A stretch of DNA of 64,000 nucleotides, from the NCBI GenBank assembly GCA_008694505.1, contig VZDJ01000174.1, positions 6,218,601 through 6,282,600 on the forward strand, written 5' to 3'. The position numbers and the translations under genes are program-made. This document shows, piece after piece, positions 33,501 to 47,000 of the stretch (positions are counted from its first letter, which is position 1; every line of letters begins with the position of its first letter). The notes beneath the pieces are model-generated. The model was not told the origin of the DNA. It ran no database searches and was given only the letters and a program-made list of their open reading frames with translations. The DNA is from Cyanoderma ruficeps. Taxonomy: Eukaryota; Chordata; Aves; Passeriformes; Timaliidae.

Positions 33501-36500
33501 ACAGAGGCGGCAGTTTCTGGCACTGAGGAGAAAAATGCAGAATATCCCTTTTCCTTGGCCCTGTAATTGCACACACGTGGCGATTAGTCGTGGGAGAGAC
33601 ACAAAAGTTGGGAGTCAGCGGTGGAAGCCGAACCTCTGGCACACAGATCCCACCCAGGGCTCTGGAGCCAGTGGTGGGCATGCCCCAAGCCCAGCCAGGC
33701 AGCAAGAAGCCACCTGGGTGGTTTTGAACCCATTTTCTTTTCTTTTTTTGACGCAGGCTTGTGTTCCTGGCTGAGCGTGTTCCCAGGAACTCTGGTTTTG
33801 CGCTGGTCACAGTTGTGAGGTGCAGCCAGGAGAGCAGGAACCTGACACAGGGTGCACCACCGTGCTGAGACTTGATTGTGGTTAACACCTTGCTGAAAGA
33901 GCAGTGAGACCTTAAATGTATCTATCCTGTCACCACAATGCTTTCCTGCCTCTCGTCACTTTTTATGCCCATTCTGCCCTACAGAGGTGTTTTAAAGCTT
34001 TGAAATGTTAATGCTTGTGGTTTTAAGTATCTCCTGAAAACACAACAGCAGAATTATGTATTTGTGCACAGCAGTTGAGCAAAACTAGGCTAGTGGCATC
34101 TCCGTCTTAAATTTTTGTTGTTCAACGCTGCATTACTGTGTAAGAGAGCACTTAGAACCCTCATGCTTTAGAGGAACCTTTTTTTTTTGTTTCTGGACTC
34201 CTCACTGTGCTACCTGCTGAACCAGTGGTCAGCCACTGGGATGTTTATCCGAGTTTTCCTAAAATGGGATATTTTTTGCCTGCTGACACCATCCAAATCT
34301 CTCAAATCCATGACCTCCTCTAGGCTGCTTTCAGGGAAGCGAGTGTGTAACAGATGGACCTCATCTTTTGCAGGGTGGTCTAGACTGTCATGGTGGTTTA
34401 GAAATAAAATGTATTAATAATGAATGTTCGTAACACCACCATTACTATTCGTGTTATTTATTCACAGCTGCTTTGATCCTCCTCTCTTCAGTCTTGGCTG
34501 CAGTGCAAGGGGCAGCAAAAACCCTGTGATTTGAAGCCCTGGTGGGGAGGGATGAGCTTGGGGAGTGGGAAGTTCCTTCACATGGAGCAAACACTGCACA
34601 TGAGGGTGATTTCTGCTGGGAAAAGGGCAAGAGGTGGGAATGGGAAAAGAATATATGTTTGAGGCCAAGAGTGTCTCTTTGTTTAAGCAAACTTTTGTAG
34701 TTAAAAACAGGTTGAAAGAGAGGAGGGCACAGCAAAGGGAGTTGGAGGATGAGACTGTGAATTCAGCAGCACCGACATGCCAGTCTGACAGTCCAGGGTG
34801 GGGTGGAATTGCTGGGTGTGCAGTCTGGGCAGCAGAGTGGAGGTTTCAGACTTCACCAGAGCTCTTCAGCTGCTGTGGCAATCCCTGATTGCTGCCTGGG
34901 AGAAAGCCTCTGTGTTCTCATGCATCGCCTGCCTCCTGGGGACTGCAGAGATCCCTGTTTCCATGTGTGCTGGCAAGGGGCGATGTCTTAAATCAGCCTG
35001 CAGATAGAAACTGTACCCCAGTTTCAACGGGGTGGTAAGTGGGGGAAAAGCTCTGCCTGAATTGCTGGTATGAGAGGAAGCTTTATTCCAAGCAGACTTT
35101 TAAAATACATGTTCCCAGCATTTATCAGAGCGTACCCTGAGCCAAGTTATGATTCTTCTCAGATTTTTGTTCCCAGGGCCAACCCACCCTCAATGTTCAT
35201 TAGCAAATAAAAGCACCACATGACCCACACACTTGGCTAGCAGCACCCCAGCCATCTTGTAAGCATTTGAAGTAATAGTACAACTTTTATACATTTCCCA
35301 AGCAAGCTCAGTAATTTTGTGTTTGGAGGGTTTGAGCCAACTGGTATTACTTCCAAGAGAAACACAGTGTGTTCACCCACTGTACCTTTAAGGCAAGAGA
35401 GGGGAAAAAGGTTTGTATGGCCTGTGTTTTGTCATCCCTCCCATGGGGCTGCTTAACTGCCCTTTTGACGTTTCTTTTACAAAAGAAATAGTAGCTTTCA
35501 ATGTTTTTCTTCTAGAGTTTCCTTAAAAAAAAAAAAACTAAAAGGAAATCACTGAGGTGCTGGTCCCAGTGGAGAGAACTGAACATTACTTGGTGATTGG
35601 CCTGTGTTGTTCAAAGCTACCTTTTACAGACTCTTCTAGAAGTAATCAAAATGCTGCAAACTGGAAATGAATGCAGTGGGAGACTCAGATGATTGCTGCA
35701 GTGACACAGCTTTGGTACCCTCAGGAAAGGATGGGCTGTCCCCACCATTTTTTCATCCATTCCAGCTTCAGATTTGTGGCAAGGCTGGGAGGAATCAAAG
35801 GGCTGCTGATGGACTTGATCAGTTTGAAAAGGCTAAGGGAGAAGTGAACGTGTTTGAAGCAGCCTCTGGGGGATACTGATGAATGAGCATCTGGTAAAAA
35901 TTAAGTATTACTTACTGCAAGAAAAATAACCCCAACAAAATGCAAGGTGGCTAACAGCCAGGGGATGGCTGATGGTACAGTGGGTATGATGACACATTCT
36001 GCAAACTGCACAGAGGTTTCTCCTGCTGCACGTACCCCAAGCCTCACAATCCTAAATATAACACAGATAGTACCTGCTGCCCTGTCTTGGGCTTTCCCAT
36101 TTAAATAGCTCTTCTCTCTAGACCATCAGGCATCTGCTTTCTAAAGTCCTAACCAGTACTGTGAAGTGACCTGTGACTGTGACAGATGGTTCATAAACAC
36201 ATGCATTTCCTTTAGGTGGTCAAATCGTGGTGTGTTTTAGGAAGCTGATCTACATAGGAGGAATTTTCAGCAAATTGGGTCCCAGGTTGTAAAAAGAGCC
36301 AAAGAGAAGTTTTGAAACTGGTGAAAATGACCATCAGGTATTAAAACAGCTTTCTTAAATGCTGCATCCTCTGCTGATGGGTCCATTGAGTGTCTGGCTT
36401 TCAGTTTATATGTCTGAACTTTCCTGTTGTATCCTTTGTGTCTCAGCTAAATATGTTTGAAATCAGGGCAAGTCTTTATTTTACTGGACTTAAGGTAAGA

Positions 36501-38560
36501 ATTCTGCTTACAGTGCAGCAAAATTAATTGTAAGGGATCCAGAAGGTTCAGGTTCTGGAAGGTTTCTAAGGAACATCATACTTTTCTGTAGAGCTCAATA
36601 AACTAATTTTAGTGAATTGACAGTGTTCTCTGTTAAAACAGATTAGACAAATCATGTGTTCACTGCTGTCAAGTGTCAGCAGTTGTTTGATTAATGCAAA
36701 GTAATGTTGTTTGACTGATTGTTTGTAGCTGTCCATAAGATTTTGAATCTGAATGTGGGGTTGTAAATTAAGTTGGGAGTTGGGAGCGTTTTTCACTCCT
36801 GATGGTGGTCTAGAGCCAGATTTTGGAAAGAATCAAAGGCAAATGATTTGATTTGGATGTACTTTGTGAGGGAGAGAACATTCTGTTCCCGTGAGTGTTT
36901 TTCAGCAAGGGAACCTGCTTTGCCTGGTGTCTTTAGAGATGGCACATGGTGCTCCAGCCCAGGGCTGATCCACCACCACTGCCCCTTGGCACAACCAGTT
37001 CAGGCTCTGTTTCACCACCTCTCCAGAAGACTGGTGTCCCAGGAAAGGCTGTGGGAGATGAGACTTCTGGTTCATGTGAGCAATTTTACATATTGTCATG
37101 GAGCAAGGAGGCAGCACTTGGTCACTGATGCACCTGAGCTGACTTCTACAAACCCACCTGGGTAATTATTTGAAATAGCATTTAATGCCTCAAGTGTACT
37201 CTGTGTTTGACAAATACAGGAAAAGGTATTTTCTCTGAAAAGTATCTTTTAGGTGCACTGTGTGTCAATCCCTATTTACTTCTAGTCTTTCTCACTTTCC
37301 AGCTTATCTCTGGCCAATTTAAATAAATTGACCTTTGGGGTTTTTGAGGTAGAAAGGAATAAAGATGTGACTAAAATGTCATGAAAGCCGCTGGGTTGAC
37401 TCTAGGGATCTCTATACCATGTTATCTTTCCTTTTATCTAAAACTCTGTTCTGATGTGCTTTGATCTTCAAGGATTTTTAAAACATGCCTTTTTTTTTAT
37501 GTGCAAATGGCTACTAAAAAGTTTACAGGTTCCCAGCGTGTGTGCAGTGTAGGGCTCTCTCAAGACTGCTTTTGATATCTGACTATATCTGCACAAAAAA
37601 AAAATAATCCTTGAGTACCTAAACAAGCTTACTTTGTATGATAATACCTGGGTCTTACAAGCGTGTAAGTGTGTTTTTCTCTGGGGGTTGAGGCATTTTA
37701 AGGATTTAGTTTAATTTTCCTCATTTTACAGGTAGTGGCAGGGAGTAGGAGCTGGGAAATAGTTGTTTAGGAGTGGGAGTGGGGAGAGAGAAAAAGAAGG
37801 AATAATTTTCATTTCCAAAAAGGCGGGGGAATGGAGACACAAACAGCAACTGCCTTGCCTGAACACCCAGTCTGGTATTCCATAGGATTGCATATGTTTT
37901 TTCTCCTGGGCATGCGGGCCTACAGCTGATGAAATACATGATGTCTGGTGTTTGGTTTACATGTACATTTATTTTTATTTAGCTAGGGTTTTTAATATAT
38001 CATGAAGGCATGTTTATTTCCCTTAAAATCTGATTTTTCCCTTGTGTGATTTTCAGGCTCTGGAGGACTTCTAGTATCTCAGTTGAAACCAAAGCCTGAT
38101 CTTCCCGTTTGGCTCTGGCAGATGTTGTGGAGGATAAACAAAGAAAAATCTGTGGAGCTTTTCTGTTTATTTTCACTGCAGTCTAATTTGTGTTCTGATG
38201 GAACAGGAGTATGGTGTAGGACTGCAGGAAGTGCAGTACAAGTGGTGCTGGAGGAAGGGTATCATCTCTTTCTGATTGCACATTTGGACTGTGCATCTGA
38301 ATAGCTGAACGTTTCTTCATGTGCTTTGCTAATTTGTTGTAAAACAAGGCTGACTGATAGCAGCCTTCCAAAGGATCTGAACTGGAAATGGTCGTGCAAA
38401 TTACTCAGCACCTTTCAGTCACCACCAAAGCCATTAGTTTCCTTGGAGAATGTTGAGAGGAGCATTAATTAAATCAACAGGAATGGACAGGGAAAAGAGG
38501 AATAGATAAACTGCTGTTCAGAGATGAGATAAAAAAATCATTCATCAAGCAGGGCACGTT
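30504..38560. other. Non-coding DNA, no gene seen
   Basis: Unique DNA. Simple runs include T runs at 32479-32490 and 34179-34188 and an A run at 35525-35537. The longest frame is 162 codons on the minus strand (33400-33888), in a GC-richer part, without family resemblance. AT-rich DNA at 32990-33320 has no repeat signature and could hold a conserved element, but nothing specific supports that. Confidence 0.55.
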
Positions 38561-41500
38561 ATATGTGGGGAGATCTTTTAAGTACTTGGATAGTGGCATC
38601 CAGGAGTGGAGACCCCCCCTTCCTCTCAGTCTTTCCAGCAGTCTCTGGAAGGAGGCAGAGATCAGGGGAGTGAGCACTGATCTTGGTGACCCTTCCATGC
38701 TAATGCCTTCCCTGGGTGCCACCTCCCGAGAGCTGGCACGGCTTTCCTGCACCAGCAGGCACGTCTATCCTGCCATCTGTACTGCGTGCAGGGAGGCAAA
38801 GGCGCCAGATTCCAGCCAGGGCCTGGCGAGAGACTCGCTCTGCTCGGGGTGGGAGACTGAGCAGGGATGGAGCTCCTTCCTCCCTGCACACATTCCAGCA
38901 TGCTGTTCCCAAACGTGGGGCTGCCTGCTCTGCCCGGGTGTCTGTGTGTTGTGGGGAGCCCAGAGCTGCTGCAGCATCAGAGCCTTGGATCCCCTGGTTA
39001 ATTTTTTGAGTCCAGCAGAGCAGGGAAATCAAACAGTGAGGGGACAGAGAAGAGTTGTGATAGAGTGAGGAGAGTTACAGCCCTGATGGGTTTTTCTTTT
39101 GCTCCTCTTCACCTGCTAGCAGTTGGCTCTGTTTTTCCCAGTGCACTGCTGAGAGCTGCTATAAACTGCAATCAAACTTGATCTTGCCAAATGCAAGTTA
39201 AAATGTCACCATGTTCCTCAAATCCTTTTTTAAAACTGCAGACTTCTAAGGCACTCTCCCCCAGTATTTTCTCCTCTTTATTCTTTCTTCTCCTATGATT
39301 CATGAAGTGACCATGTGCTCCTGTGCATTAAAAAAAAAAGCAAGCATTATGTTCATGATGCGTCAGATCACACAGAGCTACATTTTGCTGGCACGTTTGT
39401 ACAAGCTCCCATTCTGCATATTGGAATATTTTCATGCTGGCTTCCAAAATTCATGAGCGAGGGCAGGCTAGGTTTTTGTGTTGGACAGAAATCAAAGGAT
39501 CTGGAAATGTAGCCAGTGACTGTAGAATAAAAGCAATTACCACATGCAACAGTATGTAAATGTGTTTATTAGGAATGTGTATGTCCCTTGTTAGCCTGTA
39601 TCTTAGTGCCACAGCGTCTTTCATTGTGACAATGGTCTTGTGAAACATAATAGCGCTGTTTTTCCCGTTTTGTAAAGCTTCATCCTAAATAACTTCCCCT
39701 TCAAATTAATTCTCTTGGCCCCCTTTCAGACGTGCTATTATTTTCTTTTCTTACCAGCCATCTAGTGATGTGGTTGACCTTGGTTTTCATATCCTGCAGG
39801 GCAGATCAACTACTTCCTGAAAAATATTTGACCAAGGGGAAATGCAAGACAGGACAGAGATTTCTGACATGTTCTGCTTTCTGTGCTCAAGCTAGATGGT
39901 GATGAGGCAGGAGAAGCTTGTAGAATAACCTTGGAGGCAGTGGGGATGATCAGGAAATTATCTTTTGGAGGTCTGTCAGTGCTGACTCTTTAAAACCCAA
40001 CAGCTCCCACACCCCAGGTAAACAGACAAACAGGGTGGTGTGTGTGTGTGGAGTGGGCAAGGGAGGCTTTGCTGTACCTGGGTAAGAAACAAGCTTTGAC
40101 AGCTGGTTGAAGGTGCAGGTGGTGCAGTGCAGGGTGCTCAATGGAAACATTTTCTGAAGCATCGGGAGAGCTTGTGTTGTCATCTTTGCCTTGAACCACA
40201 TCTGTGCAACATCTGTTGTTTTAAAAGCACGTACCTGTCATTAGGTGTACATAATTAACTTAATTTCAGTTGAAACTCTGTTTAGGTTTTTGTAATGAGG
40301 CACAGGCTGGTTTTCTCTTCTGTGGGGAAACTTTGTTTGGGAGTATACTTACAGCAAGCCTGTCCTAAAACGTAGGAGCAGCAAAGCTTTTGGCCTTGAA
40401 ATGAGAGTGAAGGTTTCTGAAGAAAACACCTTCCACTTGATAACGTGCTTTTGGCAGGAAAGAGTTCTTCATGTCACAAAGTTTGTCTGATCCAACCAAA
40501 CTTCCTGTTCATGTAGGAATACTTTAAAGGAAATTAAATAGATCATCTGTCTCGTGTTTGTTGCCAGAGCCTGTGCACGGTGAGAGCTGCAGGTCAGCCT
40601 CTCTGTGCCTGTCTCCTGTGGCCACTGGATGGTCAGCGCTGAAGTACAAATGTAGCACGATGTCTGGCAAATCTGCCTCCTTTCCAACTCGTGAAAGCCG
40701 TCCTGAAGGCTGGAAGCAGGACAGTAGTGAGCTCGAGCCAGGGTGGCTTTGGAAGAATGGGGAAAGTAAATAAAAAGTGCAGACTGCAGCTCAGGATTTA
40801 AAAGCCCCTTCCTTCCTGTAAGCAGTGGTGCAGGGACGGGATCGCAGGTGCCTGGTGTTCACCTACTGGTGACTTTCCCAGCAGCTGTCATAATGTTATT
40901 CTTTTCAACAGCCTCTCTTGTTTTCGTTAAGAAACTGTTTCAAACATTTCAGCCTTGATCCTGCGAGAAGGAATTAAAAGTTTTGGCAGCTGGAGTTCGT
41001 CCACTGCTCCCTTCCCTGCCCCCAAAAACAGTCCCTAGGGAGCTGTGGCCGTAATCACTGTCTGCAGCATCCCCAGCACTGGCTGGGCACGGGGTGGCTG
41101 TGGCTGAATGGCACCAGGGTGAGTGGCAATGGCAGTGCCCCATGGTGAAGCAGCTGTAACAGCCTTCCCTGCTGCATGTGAGTGAGCCCTTAATAAGAGT
41201 TGAAAGCTCATTTTTGCTGTAGATACAGTTTAAAAGCTGACACGGGTTGTTGTGGGGTCTTGTGCTGGGGAAGGGGAGTCATTGCCCCTTGAGCTGGTGT
41301 TTGAATGGGAAAGGATTAATAGAAAGGCACCAAAGGCTGGCTCTCACAGCAAGTTTTCTTCAGCATTTGTGTTTGGTGCTGGCTGGAGGGCTGTGCTGGT
41401 CTGGTTCGCTTGGCTGGACAGCCAGCAGGACTGGCATGTTTGAAGTGGCAGAAAAGCCTGGGCTGAGCCCAGGGGCCAGTGCCCTTGGCTGGAGGGCAGC

Positions 41501-42260
41501 TCTCCTGGGTGGGTCCTGCACAGCTCCGTGTCACATTTGGGCTGGGGAGGAGGCCGAGGGCTCAGCCTGACCCACCTGTGCCCATCAGCAGCAGTGCTGA
41601 ATGGGGCTTGGGCTCCCCAGTGCTCCTGCCCTGCACTTGGGGCCAGCCCGTGTCCTGGGCACCCAGCTGCTGTCCTGGCAGTGCCCAGCTCTGCCTCACC
41701 TGCCCAGGGGAGCAGGCAGTGGGCAGCAAGATGAGCTGGAGCAGCGTCTGACATGGAATAAGGAGTTTGTCAGGAAAAACCGCTAGGGTTCTATGTGGGG
41801 ATGACACTTGGAGCATGGCTGTGCCAGCAGGAGGGAAGGAGGGGGAGCAGTGCTGGGAAATGAAGGCCTAAAGATGCGGTAGGTGCAGGTGGGGCTGTGA
41901 GGTGAACCCCTGGCAAGTGCTGCTGAGAACATTGAACCAGGGGCCTTCTGTGTCCTGGCAGGGACACCGCAGGGCTGTTTGTCTGGGAATTGATGGGGTC
42001 CCAACTGGGTTTGGGAGGCTGTGGTGCCTTCTGGAAAAAGAAGCAAGTTTTGAACCATCTCTGCCATACCTGTGACAGCTGACTGGCAGCTGCTGGCCAC
42101 AGATGATGGAAGGAAACCACAGAGATACTTGAGCCGCTGGTACAATGTGGAAAAAATAGGAGAGAGAGAAGAATTGCAGCCAGGAGAAGGGAGGGGGTGT
42201 GCTCATATTGGAGTGAGGCTGCTTCCTCAGCAGTAAGTACAGGGAATGGATGCACATCTG
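38561..42260. other. GC-richer, mostly CpG-poor non-coding stretch
   Basis: This part is richer in G and C than the rest, especially 38600-39010 and 41370-42010, with stop codons correspondingly rare. That explains the many overlapping frames open on both strands (up to 167 codons at 38565-39068). CpG stays sparse at 41.4-42.0 kb, so this is not a CpG island. No translated frame shows domain features. A short TG repeat lies at 40035-40051. Confidence 0.55.
40035..40051. repeat. Short (TG)n microsatellite
   Basis: A run of TG dinucleotides, about five to six uninterrupted units, followed by GGAGTGG. It is short and ordinary. Confidence 0.7.
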
Positions 42261-45200
42261 TGGTACTTGGGGATCATCAGGCTCAGGAGACCTTTTTTCT
42301 TTGCGTTTTTTTCCTTCCAGTTAATTTCCCACAAAAGGTCGTGGCCTGACATGGTCATGGCTGATTTGCAATCCCTGCCCAGCCTTTCTGTGCTCAGGGA
42401 TCCTTTGGCATTCAGGACTGTTTGCTCAGGGCAATGATTTGACTCCAGTCCACTTGCCTGTTACTCAGACTGCTAAAAACCCTTCTCTGCCTGAAGTCAG
42501 GCTGTGATTTTTCTAGTTCTCTGAGTGATTTGCCTTCTCTCCTGATATAATTTAGGCAGGGAACTGTAATCAATCAATCAGCATAGTAATTGCCTATTTA
42601 GCATTGAGGACAGTTGAGAGATTGCCTTGCATTTAACAAGTCCTCTCTGATGGAGACAGAGCTCAGAGGTCAGCACCCTGTGACTCCAGGGATCTGCTCC
42701 CTGGGGAATATGTGCCTCTTTTGGGGGACACAGTGTGGGGAGAGCAGTGCAGTTGAACTGGTAGGGCTTGTTGTACTGGTGTGGTGTCCTAGACAAGAAT
42801 GGCAGCAGTGGGATTCTGAGAGATCCTCACTGGCTGCTTGTCTAGGACATTACCATGAGACACATCCAGGAGAAATCACTGTGGGGAATCATGGTCAACT
42901 GCTTTGTTGGGTTACTTGGAGATTTAAAGGTGGCATTTGCTCATGTTTGGCAAGGTAGCATGGGGGATGTGATCCAGAATTTCATTTGATAGGGAACATG
43001 TTGTGTAAACTTGCCCTCAGATGTGTCTCTTAAGCAGAGGACCTGTCCTTTGAAACAAAGGGAGAGGACAGTTTGCCTCTAGGACATGTAGAAGTCGATG
43101 AGTAAGATGAGTTTGCAAGCAGACTTTGAAGCTTATTCCAGGTAGTTATGCTTCCTGTGATACTATTTTCCAAGTCATTGACTTGACTTTATCAGGTAGC
43201 AAGACCCTAGTGGGTTTTGGTCAACCTACTTTTCTTGTCCATCTGCATAACATCTCGCTGCCTGGCAGATGTTTACAGCACTGTCCCAAAGTCCCTTTTC
43301 AAAAAGCGGTAATCCAGATAAAAGGCAGTTCCTGCAGAGAAGCCAGTTCAAATCATTGGTCAGTGAACCACATAGTTCTGCTGCTGTAAAACCACTACTT
43401 CTGCTATTTACAATGTTAGAAGCATGTTAAAAATGTACAGCTTTATCCCTTCCCCACTCTTCCCTTGACAGCTGCTGTGTGGTGATCCCAGGCAGTTAAC
43501 TTACACTGCCATTTTTGGCAGGAGCAGGCTGGTTGCATTCAGCAGCCACCAAAACCTCACGCATTTTTCCAACCATTTGATTTCAGAAGTTCTCCCAATA
43601 ACAAGGTAGTAATAAAACATGAAATCAACAAACACTCCTCAGACCAGAACAGAAAAATAAAATAATGGAAAGATCAGTAAGTGGCATTAAAATGTAAAAT
43701 CTGAGAGCACATAAAAACAAACAAGTTTCTGGACAGAAAACATCAGTGGATCTGAGCTCACAGAAATCTGAGCTCCAGTCCAGATGCCTGCAGTTGATGG
43801 TGTCCAATTCAACTGGGGGCACGGGCAGGAGTTCTCAGTCATACCGGTCCGAGCGGTTTTGTGTTTCTCATTCCTACACACGTGATGTGCTGTGCCAGCT
43901 GAAGGCTCCTAAGATGGCTGAGCTCTTCCACACTGGTGGGAGCTCTTTGGTTCCCCTCCCCTTCACCAGTTCAGGGAATTGGCTGATCCTGGGGTGGTAG
44001 CTGTTTTGCGAAACCCCAGTGTCAGTTGTGCCAACAGGAGATAGTCTCCTCCCTCCATTTTCTTCCCCCCCTTTTTTTTCAATATTAAATGAGGGTGTTA
44101 ATTCCTTTTGCCGTTCTCTATTTCCTGGTCTGATTAGATGTTGAAATAGTTGTATTGCCACAACTTGCAGCAGGGAGCACCCAGTGGCATGAGCCTGGGC
44201 ATGGGGTGGGCAGTGGAGGGAAGGGAAGAAAGCATGACAGGAACTGCTGTAAGCCACTGTACTGCCAAACACGTCACAGAACCACAACCTAAGTGCTGCT
44301 GAAAGAGTCAATAAATATTCAGCAGCAGAAATATGTCCATTGTGAATTAAATTGTAAAGAAAAATGTTAATTCAGATTTGGACATCCCGTAGGAGGGTGT
44401 TTGTAGCTTGCTGCAGAATTGCTTTTAGCAATTGAGTATTTTTCTGCTTATTGTTCAGAATTCCACTGGAAGCTTGCTTGCTATTTGGTTTCTGGAACAT
44501 GTTTAAAGAGAGTCTTTTGACTATTTAACACCTTAAAATAAAAATTCTCTTGCAGTCTATACAGAGGAAATAAGCACTTCATAAACTATTGTCATTAAAA
44601 AGCAGCTGTTGAGGGTTTTACTGTGGGGCTTTGAATGTGGTTATGATCATTGCAGCGTCCTTTCATGGGGGTATGGGGTGTGCATCATTACGGGGTGTAC
44701 AGAAACCAGGACAAAATAGGGCTGTAGAAATTGCACTGAAATGCTGCATCTAAACCAGCCAAGAAGAAGAGGATAAACCTTATCGTGTCCCTTTTCTGAA
44801 GACTCTTTAGAGCCCGAGGTTACATAAGAAATGAGTCGCCAGGTTTCCTACCTTGCTGGCTCCTGGTCTCATCAGCACTTGTTGTCTCCTGCCCATCTCC
44901 AAAGGCTCTCCATGAACACCAGATTGCCGAGCAGGTGCTCTGTGACTCTCGCTCTCTAGCAAGGCAAAGGAGTGCTTTTGCTTGTGTTTTGCAGTAGGAG
45001 TTCATCTGTGTTGTAATTTAAATAGATTCGTTGTTCTCCAAGAAGGTTTAACACGCGCCTCCCCTTCCCAAATCAAAACTCCGCCCTGTGTCTTTATCCA
45101 TCCAATTTTCACTCCTGTGAGGTGGTCGGCACCATGCTGTGTGGCGGTGTGAAGCCCTGCGTTGCCAGAAGGCTGGCAGGCATTTTTAGCATAGCCTGTT

Positions 45201-45600
45201 TGGCAAGGAAAGGGACTTGTCCCTCTTTCCCCCTGCGAAAGGAAGCAGGACCGCAGGCCGCGGTGTGGTTGGATGGTGCTCGTGTTGCTTTTTGAAGTCT
45301 TATTGGGGTAACTGGTTGCCTTCACCTCTTGTTTGTAAAGCAATGCTTAATGCATGGGTGCTCCAGTTTCCACAGCTGTCTTAGCTTTTGCCTTTCCCTG
45401 TCTGTCTCTCCCTATTTTTTCCTCTCTTTGTCTCAAATTAGCACCACAATTAAAGTGTGAAGCCTGCTGGCAGCTCACTAGTAATTACTGTACAATGAAA
45501 GAGAGGAACATCTGTCAAAGCTAGGACAAGATAACAGCTGTAATTGATTGCAACATCATGGAGCTTGACCACCAGCAGATGGCTGGGACCAGTTTTGGAA
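42261..45600. other. Non-coding DNA, no gene seen
   Basis: Unique DNA. A minus-strand frame of 145 codons (43874-44311) shows no recognisable domain. A mild rise in CpG at 45041-45290 (about eleven) leads towards the CpG-rich patch that follows. A pyrimidine-rich tract lies at 45393-45437. Confidence 0.5.
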
Positions 45601-46000
45601 AACCGGTAACAGCCGCGGTCCCGGGGATTCGGGGTGACTCTTCCGAGGTGACTGCCTGGGATTTCACCTGTTCGTAAACTGCCACACAAGGCTCCATCCT
45701 TTTTGGTTCCTTTATTTGGTTTTCCTTATTTATTTTTGACTCCCTGCTCACTTCCGAAGCCGCACCGCAGAGCAGCATATGCCGCCGCTCTCGCCAGGCG
45801 GGGAAGAGCGAGCGAGGCACTGGAGCTGCAAGCCATGGCTCCATGGGAATTGGCAACGCTTGGCATTCCGCGGCTCGGGAAGTGCCTCCCGTCACTGCAA
45901 CACTTGCGAAAAAGCACCAGAAGCAAGTTCAAATTCCTCGCAAAAACGCAGGGATCCCTTCCGAGACGAGCTTTTAACAAGCAGATGAAGGGGGAAGCCA
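45601..46000. promoter_or_regulatory. Small CpG-island-like patch
   Basis: By hand count there are about 26 CpGs in 400 bases, with G+C a little over half. The observed/expected CpG ratio is therefore near 1, while the surrounding DNA has very few. The densest part is 45750-45970. Several frames are open on both strands (for example 45703-46047 plus and 45521-45895 minus), as CpG-rich DNA often allows, and none resembles a known protein. In birds such patches often mark promoters or first exons, so this is the best candidate transcription start in the window. I see no clear downstream splice donor or coding start, and the strand is undecided. Confidence 0.4.
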
Positions 46001-46829
46001 TTTACTGCAGAGCATGGGGCTCCTGCGAAAGACTTAAACTGCTCTGAGTATTTGCCGAGATAATAGGGTTTGGTCCCCATGTCACATACCCCCCTCGTAG
46101 GAGTTCATACCTCCTACTCTCATCTCCCGTGTTGGGTCTCGATGGCAAAGTTGACGGGATAAGGTCTGAGTTTGTTGCAGCATCACAACTGGTAAAACCT
46201 GCAGACTCAGACTGTCCGAGGAGCTGTCATCGTTTCCACTCCAGTGCTGGCTCTCTGTATGTCTGCATTGTTTCCAGCATGTTTGCAGCACGTTCTCTAT
46301 ATACCAGATTTGTTGCTGAAGAGGTAGAGAATGAATAATCTGGAGAGAAGGGTTTAACTTTCATTACACAAAATGTTACGTGCTTTGTGGTAGCAGTGAG
46401 ATAAGGCCTGAGGAATTGGTTCTGTCCTTATTCTGTACTTTTCCTTTTCTGGTCACATACATATACATAGGAAGCACAAGGGATTTTTCTTTTCCAATGT
46501 CTTCAAACTCAAAGAAGTGTGTGGCAAGGGGGGTTGGGGGAATCTTCTCTTGTTTTCCATGAGAAAGCAAAACGCCTCAATGTAAATGAATTGCAGAGAC
46601 TGGATGTGAATCCCAAACTGCAGAGAGCCTGAATAGCTGCTGCCATTCAGCTCTCCTGGTGTTCAGTCACAGGGTTAATTGTTAAACAATTAGTGCTGCA
46701 TTTCAAAGGCAATCAGACAAATTGGCTCAGGTATGGTGAGCTGTTTCACCTTGCACACCACCCTCCTCCCATCCTTGCCGTGACTCAGTTGGACGGAGCT
46801 TCCTGGGTTATTGTGTAAAACAGCAGCTT

Positions 46830-47000
46830 GTTTTAAACAGCGCAATCTGTCATTAATTCAGCTAATAAATCACAGCATAAAAACAAGAGTCTTGCGAGAT
46901 TAACATCTACAATCAATTGGGAATTACAACATTGGCTTTCATAGGTAAAGCTGATCGTTAAGTCATGGAAAATTTATTACTTAACAAATCTGCTTATAAA
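46830..47000. promoter_or_regulatory. Candidate AT-rich conserved-type element
   Basis: This is unique AT-rich DNA with many homeodomain-type cores, including CATTAATTCAGCTAATAAATC and AATCAATTGGGAATTAC stretches, and no repeat signature or frame. Texture of this kind is common in deeply conserved vertebrate enhancers, but AT-rich DNA also produces such cores by chance. The call rests on resemblance alone. Confidence 0.15.

Noticed and set aside
33400..33888. 162-codon frame on the minus strand
   Set aside because: GC-richer DNA with few stops; plus-strand frames overlap it, and the translation shows no domain, signal or repeat pattern.
37700..37760. CCTCATTTTACAGGTA recalling the MIR core
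   Set aside because: The match stops after about 15 bases, with no continuing similarity on either side.
38565..39068. 167-codon frame on the plus strand
   Set aside because: Frames of about 70-110 codons are open over the same bases on both strands; residue content is that of random GC-rich DNA.
41240..42260. Many overlapping frames of 60-154 codons
   Set aside because: CpG-poor, GC-rich DNA open in several frames at once; no family resemblance and no consistent single frame.
43300..43360. GTTCAAATC resembling a tRNA B box
   Set aside because: No A box at the right distance and no cloverleaf stems can be drawn around it.
43874..44311. 145-codon frame on the minus strand
   Set aside because: No recognisable domain and no clear splice sites or translation context.
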